48,658 bases of DNA from Actinomycetota bacterium (lineage in GTDB: Bacteria; Actinomycetota; Actinomycetes; S36-B12; UBA5976). The DNA lies in assembly GCA_016870575.1 (NCBI GenBank), contig VGBH01000010.1:1-48658 (forward strand), given 5' to 3'. Shown piece after piece: positions 18,304 through 27,472 of this stretch; positions within the stretch are counted from its first letter, which is position 1, and every line of letters begins with the position of its first letter. Under the pieces are notes generated by a model that saw only the letters and a program-made list of their open reading frames with translations, was not told where the DNA came from and did no database searches. Both the position numbers and the translations under genes were made by a program.

Positions 18304-19388
18304 TTTTGTACCAACTTATTTAAGTGGCTGACAATGTCCTTCGCGGCTGTTGGCCTGGCGATTGATTTCGCTTGGTCGCTCATACGAATCAATAACTCCG
18401 AATTACTCAATAAGGGTTTTATTCGAGACAACATTAGCTTTCCAGTGCAATCAGAGTTCAACACCAACTGAGCTGCGCCAACTGCTACCAGTTCTGCTGC
18501 ATTCTTTTCCTGTTCACCATTTCCGACTGGATATGGAACTAAAATTGCAGGTAATCCAACGCAGGCCAATTCTGCAACCGTTAGCGCACCAGAGCGTGTA
18601 ATTGCCAGATCTGCTGCTGCATAAGCTAAATCCATTCGCTCGCAATAACCAATAACTTTATACCTAGCGTCATTGCTTCCAGTCTTACTCAAATATCTAT
18701 CTAGATTAAGGTCTCCAACAATATGCAAAACATTGATATGTTCTTCAAGCAATTGATATGAAATTTCTGATACTGCTTTGTTAATTTGCTCTGCACCTTG
18801 TGAGCCACCGAAAACCAGAAGGACTTTGCCCTGCCTAGGAAAGCCAAAATAATCTCTAGCTTCAGCTTGCTTCTCCAATCGATTGAGATTTCTCAATTCA
18901 GATCGCACTGGAACGCCTAATGTAACTGCATTGGATATGCTTCCAGCAAAAGCATCTATAACTAATGTTGCAAATTTAGCCGCTTTTCGATTGGCAACTC
19001 CCGGTTGAGCGTTAGCCTCATGTATCACAATTGGAATATTGAGTTTTCGTGCTGCTAAATAACTAGGGGCCGCTACATAACCACCAAACCCGAGCAATAA
19101 ATCTGGCTTAATTTCCTGAAACAATTTTACTAATGCATTTTTTGCCCGCCATAGTCTTAGTGGATATTGAAACAACGTCAGATTAATCTTTCTGGGCAAT
19201 CCCACGATATCAATTTGATGCAGTTGATATCCCCGATTGGGCACAAGTCGACTTTCCAGCCCACGAAAACCCCCAACAAAGTGAATATCATTTTTCTTGG
19301 ATAAAAGTGTCGTTTCTAACTCCACAGCAATTGCTAGTGCTGGCTCTATGTGACCTGCAGTGCCACCACCAGCAAGAACTATTCGCAT
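18300..19388 (-). CDS. murG: UDP-GlcNAc:lipid I N-acetylglucosaminyltransferase
   Basis: Converts lipid I to lipid II at the inner face of the membrane. The N-terminal loop AGGGTAGHIEPALAIA is the G-loop, GFGGYVAAPSYLAA and FGGSQGAEQIN are the GT28 donor and acceptor signatures, and ITRSGALTVAEL contacts UDP-GlcNAc. The 362-aa length is normal. It starts at ATG one base after the ftsW stop and overlaps murC. Confidence 0.97.
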   Translation of the reverse strand: MRIVLAGGGTAGHIEPALAIAVELETTLLSKKNDIHFVGGFRGLESRLVPNRGYQLHQIDIVGLPRKINLTLFQYPLRLWRAKNALVKLFQEIKPDLLLGFGGYVAAPSYLAARKLNIPIVIHEANAQPGVANRKAAKFATLVIDAFAGSISNAVTLGVPVRSELRNLNRLEKQAEARDYFGFPRQGKVLLVFGGSQGAEQINKAVSEISYQLLEEHINVLHIVGDLNLDRYLSKTGSNDARYKVIGYCERMDLAYAAADLAITRSGALTVAELACVGLPAILVPYPVGNGEQEKNAAELVAVGAAQLVLNSDCTGKLMLSRIKPLLSNSELLIRMSDQAKSIARPTAAKDIVSHLNKLVQK

Positions 19389-19389
19389 T

Positions 19390-20568
19390 TTAACTCTTCA
19401 CTGGACTTTCATCTGCAACAAACTTCGCGTTTTCGCGTTGAGCAAATGCCAACAAAACGCCAATCATCGCTAGAGTTGGAATCAATGCAGAACCGCCTGC
19501 TGACACTAAAGGTAAAGGAACTCCCATAATTGGCAGTACACCCAATACGGCCCCGATATTTATCATTCCTTGACCGCAAATCCATCCAACCGACCCTGCA
19601 CAAACGTATCGAACAAAATCTGAATCACTTTGACGCCCAAGAGAGACTATGGCAATTCCTAAAGTCAAGAACAATATCAAGACCACAAGAGCCCCGATCA
19701 TTCCTAACTCTTCGCCGATGATTGCATAAATGAAATCGGTATGTGCTTCAGGTAGCGTACCCCATTTTTCTCTACTCGCACCCAATCCTTGTCCAAAAAA
19801 TCCACCAGAAGCCATTGCATACTTTGCATGAAGCGCCTGAAATCCAACACCTTCGGGATCAGACTCGGGATTTAACCAAGCTGTTATGCGATCTATTCGA
19901 TATGGACGCAAAAAAGCCAATGCACTAATTATCAACGTGCCAATCACACCAGCAAATGCAAAATAACGAAGTGAAACATTGGCAACAAATAGCATTGTTC
20001 CAACAGAAAATGCAATTATTATTGCATTTCCAAGATCTCCAGCTAGAAAAATAAGTGCTATTACTATTCCAGAAGAAATTAGTACTGGAGCTACAAAGCC
20101 AGCTTTCGACGTTATGAATTGTCGTCTCGCCGCCAATTGATGTGCACCAAAAACAATCAACGCGAATTTCGCAAACTCACTAGGTTGCAATCGGATGCCA
20201 AAACCAAAATCTAGCCAATTTGTTTGACCGCCCACTGTAGAGCCAAGCCCTGGAATAAAAACTAAAATTAATAGAAAGATTACGCTCGCCAAAATAGCCG
20301 GACTGAACCGTCTGAGCAATAAGACATCCATCTTTGCAAAAAGGATTAACGCAATTGTACCAATCAACGCGTAAAGTGCCTGCCTGCTAAAAATTGTAAA
20401 CTCGCTGCCATATTCCAATTTTGACTCGTAATAAGATGAACTAAGAACCATAATCAAGCCGATGAAAAGCAATAAAATGGAACTGCCTCTAATGAGCTGA
20501 AATGAAGCCTGAACTGGACCAAAACGACGTAGCGAATTGGCCGGCACGGGGGAATCGTGCTTTTCCAT
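19390..20568 (-). CDS. ftsW: Septal SEDS glycosyltransferase FtsW
   Basis: A polytopic membrane protein of the SEDS family that polymerises lipid II at the septum with FtsI. Family blocks are LQPSEFAKFALIVF, HTDFIYAIIGEELGMIG, and GQGMINIGAVLGVLPIMGVPLPLVSAGGSAL, given here in short as GVPLPLVSAGGS. I start it at the ATG at 20568 (MEKHDSPVPANS) because the track's first 46 residues are cysteine- and arginine-rich and unlike FtsW. That start falls in the intergenic region opposite gabD, so ftsW-murG-murC-ftsQ needs its own promoter. Confidence 0.93.
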   Translation of the reverse strand: MEKHDSPVPANSLRRFGPVQASFQLIRGSSILLLFIGLIMVLSSSYYESKLEYGSEFTIFSRQALYALIGTIALILFAKMDVLLLRRFSPAILASVIFLLILVFIPGLGSTVGGQTNWLDFGFGIRLQPSEFAKFALIVFGAHQLAARRQFITSKAGFVAPVLISSGIVIALIFLAGDLGNAIIIAFSVGTMLFVANVSLRYFAFAGVIGTLIISALAFLRPYRIDRITAWLNPESDPEGVGFQALHAKYAMASGGFFGQGLGASREKWGTLPEAHTDFIYAIIGEELGMIGALVVLILFLTLGIAIVSLGRQSDSDFVRYVCAGSVGWICGQGMINIGAVLGVLPIMGVPLPLVSAGGSALIPTLAMIGVLLAFAQRENAKFVADESPVKS

Positions 20569-20649
20569 ATGCCTAGTTTGTACTGAATTCTCGAGGTTGT
20601 TGAGTAATAGCCGCTGCGTGTCGCCGCGGCCTCGTGAGAAGATGCACCT

Positions 20650-22152
20650 ATGACAACCACAAACCTTCCAATTGCGGCTCCAGCCGCTGATAAAGCTAAA
20701 GCCCAAGCCGTTCTGAGTAACGTCCCACGCCAGTGCCTGATGGCAGGTTCTTGGTCTGCGACCAGTGGCGAACCCATCTCAGTTACTGATCCTGCGAATG
20801 GTGAAGTTCTGCTAACTGTTGGTAATGCCACCGCTGGTGATTTGCTCGCTGTATTAGACAAAATGCATCTAGCCCAGAAAAAATGGGCGAAAGTTTCACC
20901 TCGAGATCGAGCTGAAATATTGCGAAAATCCTTTGATCTAATGGTGCAGCGAGCAGATGAGATTGCCCTGCTGATGACTTTAGAAAGTGGTAAAACTCTT
21001 ATAGAAGCTAGGAATGAGGTTGTTTATGCAGCCGAATTTCTTCGATGGTTTTCAGAGGAAACAGTTCGAATTGGTGGCGAACTTCGCACTGCTCCATCTG
21101 GGGTACATCGAATACTCACAGTGAAGCAACCAATTGGAATTACTTACTTAATAACTCCGTGGAATTTCCCAGCTGCAATGATGACCCGAAAAATTGGTCC
21201 AGCATTAGCAGCAGGAAATGCTGCAGTGGTTAAACCAGCTACAGAAACACCATTAACGGCCTTTGCTATTGCGCAAGTATTTTTGGATGCTGGTGTTGAA
21301 CCAGGTGTGCTTACTGTACTTACGACAAAAGATCCAAATGGAATAACTGATGCTGCATTTTCGCATCCCGAGGTAAGAAAATTGTCTTTTACCGGGTCAA
21401 CACCAATTGGTCGAATGCTATTGGAAAAAGCTGCAGGTCGAATTCTTCGATCATCAATGGAACTTGGTGGCAATGGGCCTTTCATAGTTATGGAAGATGC
21501 TGACCTCGATAAGGCAATAGAAGGTGCAATGATTGCAAAGATGCGCAACTGCGGCCAGGCATGTACTGCGGCTAATCGCTTTATTATTCACACCAAAGTA
21601 CATGATGAATTCGTTTCTCGATTAAGTGGCGAAATGGCGAAACTAAAACCAGGTCATGGCACCGATCCAGCTACAACATTAGCTCCACTAGTTTCAAGAA
21701 AAGCGCACGATCGCGTATCGCAGTTAGTTGCTGATGCACTAAAACGCGGTGGTAATGCCGCATTGGGTGCAGTCGGAACTGAGGGACCCGGTGCCTTCTA
21801 TGCAGCCACAGTTTTAGGAGATGTGCCAAAGGACTCTCCACTAGTTGGAGAAGAGATTTTTGGACCAGTTGCAGCTATCACAAGAGTTGAATCTGAGTCA
21901 GAAGCACTTGAGTTTGCTAACGACACTGAATTTGGTCTAGTTGGATATGTATTTACTGAAGATTTGAACCGTGGATTAAGAATGGCTGAACAAATTGAAA
22001 CTGGAATGGTTGGGATTAATCGAGGACTTGTCAGTGATCCAGCTGCACCTTTTGGTGGAGTAAAGCAATCAGGACTTGGACGAGAAGGTGGATTTGAAGG
22101 CATTGAAGAATTTCTTGAAACTAAGTACATCTCAATACCAAATTGGAGCTAA
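20650..22152 (+). CDS. gabD: Succinate-semialdehyde dehydrogenase-type aldehyde dehydrogenase
   Basis: A 500-aa NAD(P)-dependent aldehyde dehydrogenase. It has the cofactor motif TPWNFPAAMMTRKIGPALAAGN, FTGSTPIGR, the general base in MELGGNGPF (Glu271) and the nucleophile in CGQACTAANR (Cys305). The closest group by motif is succinate-semialdehyde dehydrogenase, feeding 4-aminobutyrate or polyamine carbon into the TCA cycle, but the substrate is inferred. It lies on the plus strand inside the minus-strand dcw cluster, between murD (3' ends overlap by 4 bp) and ftsW (divergent, 81 bp). The ribosome binding site is weak. Confidence 0.85.
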   Translation: MTTTNLPIAAPAADKAKAQAVLSNVPRQCLMAGSWSATSGEPISVTDPANGEVLLTVGNATAGDLLAVLDKMHLAQKKWAKVSPRDRAEILRKSFDLMVQRADEIALLMTLESGKTLIEARNEVVYAAEFLRWFSEETVRIGGELRTAPSGVHRILTVKQPIGITYLITPWNFPAAMMTRKIGPALAAGNAAVVKPATETPLTAFAIAQVFLDAGVEPGVLTVLTTKDPNGITDAAFSHPEVRKLSFTGSTPIGRMLLEKAAGRILRSSMELGGNGPFIVMEDADLDKAIEGAMIAKMRNCGQACTAANRFIIHTKVHDEFVSRLSGEMAKLKPGHGTDPATTLAPLVSRKAHDRVSQLVADALKRGGNAALGAVGTEGPGAFYAATVLGDVPKDSPLVGEEIFGPVAAITRVESESEALEFANDTEFGLVGYVFTEDLNRGLRMAEQIETGMVGINRGLVSDPAAPFGGVKQSGLGREGGFEGIEEFLETKYISIPNWS

Positions 22153-23570
22153 GTAAGCAGATTTACACATTGTGCGAATAGTTCGCCTCGGTGAGCATAG
22201 TTCTTGAACATATCCCGTGAGGCACATCCTGGGGCAAGTAAAACGGTATCTCCGGATTGTGCATATTTTGAGGCAGCCTGCACTACTTGTTTCATTGCAA
22301 CAACTGGATCTAGTTCGTTAATTATTGTTACTGGCAAATCTGGTGCGGTTTGGCTTAGGTAACCAGATATCTCATCCCTATCTTTGCCAAGCAACACGGC
22401 AGCACGCATATTTGCTGAGGTAGATTTGATAAGTTCCAAAAGATTCTGTCCCTTTGCATCTCCTCCACCAATCCAAACTACATTCTGATAAGACATAATC
22501 GATTCAAAGGCAGCATGGGCATTAGTTGCCTTGGAGTCATCAATATATTTAACGCCATTTACTTCCCCAACAAATTGAATTCGGTGTGAAGCTGGTTCAA
22601 AATTCTGCAAGCCTTGGCTAACTGCACTTGCTGGCACTCCAAACGAACGTGCTAATGCAGCTGCCGCTAGTGCATTACTAACGTTGTGCGGCGCGAATGG
22701 TTTCACATCCAATACCGATGCTAGCTCTTGCGCAGAAGTTGCTCGTTCTACAATAAACGCTCGATCGACAATTAAATCTTCAACAACACCAACCATTGAT
22801 CGAGCAGGTATTTTTCTGGTAAAACCAATAGCTCGACAACCATCAACCACGTTTGCCTGTTCAACCATCGCCATTGTTGTCGGATCTTCATCGTTATAGA
22901 TAGCTGCAATGACCGTGTTTTCGTAGGTGCGAGCCTTCATATTTCGATACTGGTCCATAGTGCCAAAATGGTCCAAATGATCTGGAGCTAGATTTAATAC
23001 AACTGATGCTAGTGGTGAGATGGAATGTACAAATGGAAGTTGCTGAACTCCAACCTCTACCACAAAAACATCGTATGTTTCTCCATCAGTTACTGCATCA
23101 ATTGCCGGATAACCAATATTGCCAATTGCTTTAGACTTTAATCCTGCAGCGGTTAGTATCGAATTGGTCATTAGAGTCGTGGTAGTTTTTCCATTTGTGC
23201 CAGAAATCAACAGCCATGGCGTATTAGGATCTCGCAAGCGCCAAGCTAGTTCTAACTCACCCCAAATGGGAATTTTATTCATCTGGTAATGAGTCAACCA
23301 AGGATGATCTGGTGGTAAACCAGGTGATGTCACGACTAGATTAGCATCTGGCAAATCTTTAGCACTAAGTATTACTTGTGCTCCCAGGGTTTCCAAAATT
23401 TGCGCACGACGTTGGGCATCCGAAGACGTGCTTTCATCTAAGACGATTACCTTGGCGTGATATCTCAGTAAAGCATCAGCGCAAGCGAAACCAGCAACCC
23501 CTATGCCTAGCACGACCACTTTCAGATCTACAAGGCTCGAACCTCTATAGATATAGCTTAAATCTGTCAC
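22149..23570 (-). CDS. murD: UDP-N-acetylmuramoyl-L-alanine--D-glutamate ligase
   Basis: Adds D-glutamate to UDP-MurNAc-L-Ala. It has an N-terminal Rossmann-like domain (VVVLGIGVAGFACADALL), the ATP loop ISGTNGKTTTT, LNLAPDHLDHFG and YIDDSKATNAHAA. The start is placed at the GTG at 23570, which overlaps the mraY stop as GTGA, the same 4-base coupling used elsewhere in this cluster. The track start is 4 codons upstream. It is the last gene of the mraZ-side half of the dcw cluster, and its 3' end runs into gabD. Confidence 0.96.
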   Translation of the reverse strand: MTDLSYIYRGSSLVDLKVVVLGIGVAGFACADALLRYHAKVIVLDESTSSDAQRRAQILETLGAQVILSAKDLPDANLVVTSPGLPPDHPWLTHYQMNKIPIWGELELAWRLRDPNTPWLLISGTNGKTTTTLMTNSILTAAGLKSKAIGNIGYPAIDAVTDGETYDVFVVEVGVQQLPFVHSISPLASVVLNLAPDHLDHFGTMDQYRNMKARTYENTVIAAIYNDEDPTTMAMVEQANVVDGCRAIGFTRKIPARSMVGVVEDLIVDRAFIVERATSAQELASVLDVKPFAPHNVSNALAAAALARSFGVPASAVSQGLQNFEPASHRIQFVGEVNGVKYIDDSKATNAHAAFESIMSYQNVVWIGGGDAKGQNLLELIKSTSANMRAAVLLGKDRDEISGYLSQTAPDLPVTIINELDPVVAMKQVVQAASKYAQSGDTVLLAPGCASRDMFKNYAHRGELFAQCVNLLT

Positions 23571-24634
23571 CGCGCAACCCATTCAGCGTAAAAGACTGCA
23601 AGACCTGCGCCGACAAACAATCCCTGCAAAATCCAAAATCTAACAACGATTTGTTGCTCTGGCCAACCCTTTAACTCAAAATGGTGATGTATTGGTGACA
23701 TTAGAAAAATGCGCTTCTTGCGCAGTTTAAATGAAATTCGTTGTAAAACTACTGAACCTGTTGTGAAGACAAACAAACCACCAAGTAAAACTAGTAGCAA
23801 TTGGGTGTGTGTAAAAATTGCTAACGCAACAATTGCGCCACCAATTGCAAAAGATCCAGTATCTCCCATAATGATGCTGGCTGGAGAGGTGTTAAACCAA
23901 AGGAATCCAAAAACTGCCGCAGCAAATGCGGCTGCAATAATTGCTAAATCCAGCGGATCTCGGACGTTGTAGCATTTGATGTATTCATCTTTTGCACAAC
24001 TTTGACCGAATTGCCAAAAACCTAACAATGCGAATGATGCAAACGTCACGAACGCTGCACCTGATGCTAAGCCGTCTAATCCATCAGTTATATTTACTGC
24101 GTTTGTAGTTGCGGTTATCATCAACCAAATAAACAAAATCATTAGAATACTTGGTAGAACTAGATTTGTTTCTCGAACTATGGAAATGGACAATGAGGCA
24201 GGTGTTATTCCTCGATCATCTGCAAATTGCAAAGCAAAAAATCCAAAAACTAAACCTATAATAGTTTGAAAAACTAACTTGGTGCGCGGCTTGATACCTG
24301 CGCTATGTTGTAAAAATACTTTTTTGTAATCATCAATAAATCCAATTAATCCAAGAGCCAACGTTAAAAATAGAACAAGTAACCCCGATGCTGAAGGAGG
24401 AGTCCAGAAAGCTAAGTGAGATCCAAAATAACCCACTAACACGGCAAACACAATCGCTAATCCACCCATACTTGGTGTTCCACGTTTATGTTCGTGATCT
24501 GGATAATTAGCAGTATCAGTAGATTGCTTGATTGCCTGCGCTAGACCTCGAGCGCGCAAAAATCTAATTAGCGTTGGTGTGGCAAGAAGGCTAGTGATTA
24601 AAGATAATAAAGCTGACAGCACTATTAATCGCAC
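23567..24634 (-). CDS. mraY: Phospho-N-acetylmuramoyl-pentapeptide-transferase
   Basis: Transfers phospho-MurNAc-pentapeptide to undecaprenyl phosphate, making lipid I. The 355-aa protein has about ten transmembrane helices with cytoplasmic motifs HEHKRGTPSMGGLAI, the catalytic aspartate regions FIDDYKK and NITDGLDGLASG, and PIHHHFELKGWPEQQIV near the C-terminus. It starts at GTG, two bases after the murF stop, and overlaps murD by 4 bases. Confidence 0.97.
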   Translation of the reverse strand: MRLIVLSALLSLITSLLATPTLIRFLRARGLAQAIKQSTDTANYPDHEHKRGTPSMGGLAIVFAVLVGYFGSHLAFWTPPSASGLLVLFLTLALGLIGFIDDYKKVFLQHSAGIKPRTKLVFQTIIGLVFGFFALQFADDRGITPASLSISIVRETNLVLPSILMILFIWLMITATTNAVNITDGLDGLASGAAFVTFASFALLGFWQFGQSCAKDEYIKCYNVRDPLDLAIIAAAFAAAVFGFLWFNTSPASIIMGDTGSFAIGGAIVALAIFTHTQLLLVLLGGLFVFTTGSVVLQRISFKLRKKRIFLMSPIHHHFELKGWPEQQIVVRFWILQGLFVGAGLAVFYAEWVAR

Positions 24635-24636
24635 GC

Positions 24637-26019
24637 CTAATTACCTTTCTCGCTCAGGAAATCTCTTACCTTTGCTGCAACTTGGTCGAATCCTGCTGCA
24701 CGAGAAGCCTTAAAGAGCACAACATCCCCTGATTCTAATTCGTGTCGCAATGTTGAAATGGCCTCGGATTCATTTGCACACCATTTAGTTTGGTTTTTAT
24801 CCATTCCAGCCGCAAGTGCCCCAGCCATTATTTCACTACCCCAACTCCCAATTCCAATTAGTAAGTCAGATTGAATGGCTGCTGCTCCCACTTCATGGTG
24901 CAATTTTTTGGAATGCTCACCAAGTTCCGCCATCTCGCCAAGTACAGCAATCTTCCTACCAGCACAACTGAGCCTATTTAATGCATCAAGGGCAGCTAGC
25001 ATGCTCTCGGGATTAGCGTTGTAGGAATCATCAATTACTTTAACTCCACCGATTTCACTTGTTGCCATTCTCAATCCGCTGCGAGGGCGAGCATTCGCTA
25101 GCGCTGTTAAAATCTGCTCTAATGAAATGCCTGCTCTTAGCGCCATTCCAGTTGCTATTGCTGCATTATTTGCATGATGTGCACCAACTAAATGTAACTG
25201 CACATCGATTGTGCCAAAGGGAGTTGTTAGAGTAAAACTTGGTCGGGCTTGATTATCTAATTTGAGGTTAGTTACTCTGATTTCAGCGTCGATTGAGTAG
25301 CCAGCCAACCATATTTTTGCTTTTGTCCTTTTGGCAATTTCTTGAGATTCATTTTGATCAGCATTTAATACGGCAAAATTATCTTCATTGAGCAATTCAA
25401 CTATTTCGCCTTTTGTTTGCATAATCGCTTCACGAGACCCAAACTCACCCAAATGGGCAGACCCGATATTTGTTATTCCGACAATATTTGGCCGTGCAAT
25501 TCGGCAAAGTTCAAAAATGTTTCCTTTGTGACGCGCGCCCATTTCAAGCACCAAACTTGCAGTGTTGCTATTAGCTCCCATTATTGTGCAAGGCATACCT
25601 AATTCATTGTTTCTTGATCCACTGGTTGCAACCAAATTTCCTTTAGATGAAAGCAAATCAATTAACAGATCTTTTGTTGTTGTTTTGCCGCTTGAACCAG
25701 TTAGCGCTAACACCGGTATATTGAGTTTGTTTCGGTTTGCAATTGCCAACTTTGTTAAAGCTATCTGCACATCAGATACAACAATAGATGGCAAATCAAG
25801 TGGACGGCTAGCCAAAACAACTAGCGCACCCTTATCAATTGCTCCACCTGCAAAGCTATGGCCGTCAACTCTGGCTCCCTTAAATGCTGCAAAAAGTGAG
25901 CCAGGCGTGACATCTCGAGAGTCATAACACGCGTTAGTTGGTTTTGAATCTAGTTTGCTTAGTTTATGCCCCACGCCGTCAGTTATGGTGAGAATCTCGC
26001 TTAGTGTTAACTCACTCAT
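24637..26019 (-). CDS. murF: UDP-MurNAc-tripeptide--D-alanyl-D-alanine ligase
   Basis: Adds D-Ala-D-Ala to complete the pentapeptide. At 460 aa it shows CYDSRDVTPGSLFAAFKG in the N-terminal domain, the ATP loop LTGSSGKTTTKDL, SRNNELGMP, NIGSAHLGEFGS, and IDDSYNANPESMLAALD. The Ddl ligase that makes its substrate is not in the window. It overlaps murE by 8 bases. Confidence 0.96.
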   Translation of the reverse strand: MSELTLSEILTITDGVGHKLSKLDSKPTNACYDSRDVTPGSLFAAFKGARVDGHSFAGGAIDKGALVVLASRPLDLPSIVVSDVQIALTKLAIANRNKLNIPVLALTGSSGKTTTKDLLIDLLSSKGNLVATSGSRNNELGMPCTIMGANSNTASLVLEMGARHKGNIFELCRIARPNIVGITNIGSAHLGEFGSREAIMQTKGEIVELLNEDNFAVLNADQNESQEIAKRTKAKIWLAGYSIDAEIRVTNLKLDNQARPSFTLTTPFGTIDVQLHLVGAHHANNAAIATGMALRAGISLEQILTALANARPRSGLRMATSEIGGVKVIDDSYNANPESMLAALDALNRLSCAGRKIAVLGEMAELGEHSKKLHHEVGAAAIQSDLLIGIGSWGSEIMAGALAAGMDKNQTKWCANESEAISTLRHELESGDVVLFKASRAAGFDQVAAKVRDFLSEKGN

Positions 26020-27472
26020 TTAATTCTCGTTTCGCAATGGCTTCTCTAACTTCAGTTACATCATCGAATTCATAAACAATGTCTCCAATTTGTTGACCTT
26101 GCTCATGCCCTTTGCCCAAAACCATAACTAAATCATTACTCGTTTTAACCTCACTAATTGCTTGCGCTATCGCTGCTCGACGATCGGGAATTTCACGATA
26201 ACGAATTCCTGACTCTGCAACACCTGCTATCAAATCTACTCGAATCTTCTGGGGATCTTCATTGCGTGGATTGTCATCAGTAACCAAAACTAAATCTGCA
26301 CCTGTAAGCGCTGATCCCATTGGTTTTCGTTTGCTACTATCGCGATCTCCACCTGCACCAATAACTACTATCAGTGTTCCTGGAACTGAAGTTCGCATCT
26401 CAGAGACAACTGACGCTATTGCTGCTGGAGAGTGGGCATAATCAACGATTGCCTTAACACCTTTACCCGAGATAACTTGCATTCTGCCTGGCACTTCCAC
26501 TTTAGCCAATTCATCTATTTGATCCTGTGATACTTCAGCAACTTGATCAGCCATTGCTACTGCTAATAAGGCATTTGCGAAATTAAAGCGTCCTCCAAAA
26601 TTTAACTTTAACTTCAATCCCACCGGGTTTATTCGCCCAGATAACTCGTCAACACCTACTAGTTCATCTGATATGGTCCAAGTACCTACATTGTTACCTG
26701 TAGAAACGGTTGCAACAATCATTCCATTGGCATCTGCCAAATCAGCAATTGCCCGACCTTCTGCAGTGTCTGTACAAACAACTGCATACTCACTAAACTT
26801 TTTATCAAAGAGTTTTGCTTTAGCTTGAAGATAAGCTTCCATTGTTTTATGAAAATCTAGATGATCTTGCGACAAATTAGTAAAAGCAACGGCTTGAAAC
26901 TTTAAACCAGTCACTCTATCAAGAGCTAGAGCATGACTTGAAACTTCAAGAACAATCTTCTTTACTCCTGACTTTCTCAAAGAAATAAGCACGCGATACA
27001 AATCATCTATTTCAGGAGTTGTGCGGGCGAGAGATTTTCTAGATTTTCCATCATAGATTCCGGTCGTACCAATAACAGCAGCTGGTTGTGGTAAAAGTTG
27101 ACGTAAGAAATAACTTGTTGTGGTTTTTCCGTTCGTACCTGTGATTCCCCACAGGTGCAAATCAGCAATATGTGGACCATAAATGTGAGCTGCAACATTA
27201 GCTAATTCAGATCTTGGATTTGAAACCACCACAACAGGTAAATCGGTTTTGATTAACAGCGCTCCAGCGCTATCAGTGAAAACAGCTTTTGCACCTTTAG
27301 AAATTGCTTCAGATGCAAAACTAGCGCCATGAATTTTATTTCCAGGGAGTGCAAAAAAAATACTTTCAGGCGTAACATCTTTTGAAGAGTGATACACATG
27401 CTCAATAGCGAAATCTGGAGCGCGCAGATTGTAATTAGCGCATATGCCGGCTAATGACGGAGGTTGAATCAT
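26012..27472 (-). CDS. murE: UDP-MurNAc-tripeptide synthetase (meso-diaminopimelate-adding)
   Basis: Adds the third stem amino acid. It has the ATP loop TGTNGKTTTSYF, the block VSSHALALDRV, FTNLSQDHLDFH and the C-terminal specificity motif DDNPRNEDP. DNPR is the signature of meso-diaminopimelate enzymes, so the wall should be of the DAP type. The start is placed at the ATG at 27472, which overlaps the ftsI stop by one base (TAATG). The track's GTG 4 codons earlier is less likely. Confidence 0.96.
   Translation of the reverse strand: MIQPPSLAGICANYNLRAPDFAIEHVYHSSKDVTPESIFFALPGNKIHGASFASEAISKGAKAVFTDSAGALLIKTDLPVVVVSNPRSELANVAAHIYGPHIADLHLWGITGTNGKTTTSYFLRQLLPQPAAVIGTTGIYDGKSRKSLARTTPEIDDLYRVLISLRKSGVKKIVLEVSSHALALDRVTGLKFQAVAFTNLSQDHLDFHKTMEAYLQAKAKLFDKKFSEYAVVCTDTAEGRAIADLADANGMIVATVSTGNNVGTWTISDELVGVDELSGRINPVGLKLKLNFGGRFNFANALLAVAMADQVAEVSQDQIDELAKVEVPGRMQVISGKGVKAIVDYAHSPAAIASVVSEMRTSVPGTLIVVIGAGGDRDSSKRKPMGSALTGADLVLVTDDNPRNEDPQKIRVDLIAGVAESGIRYREIPDRRAAIAQAISEVKTSNDLVMVLGKGHEQGQQIGDIVYEFDDVTEVREAIAKRELNE

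Noticed and set aside
20454-20861. 135-aa minus-strand ORF between ftsW and gabD
   Set aside because: It overlaps both the ftsW N-terminus and gabD in other frames, and its composition is shadow-like.
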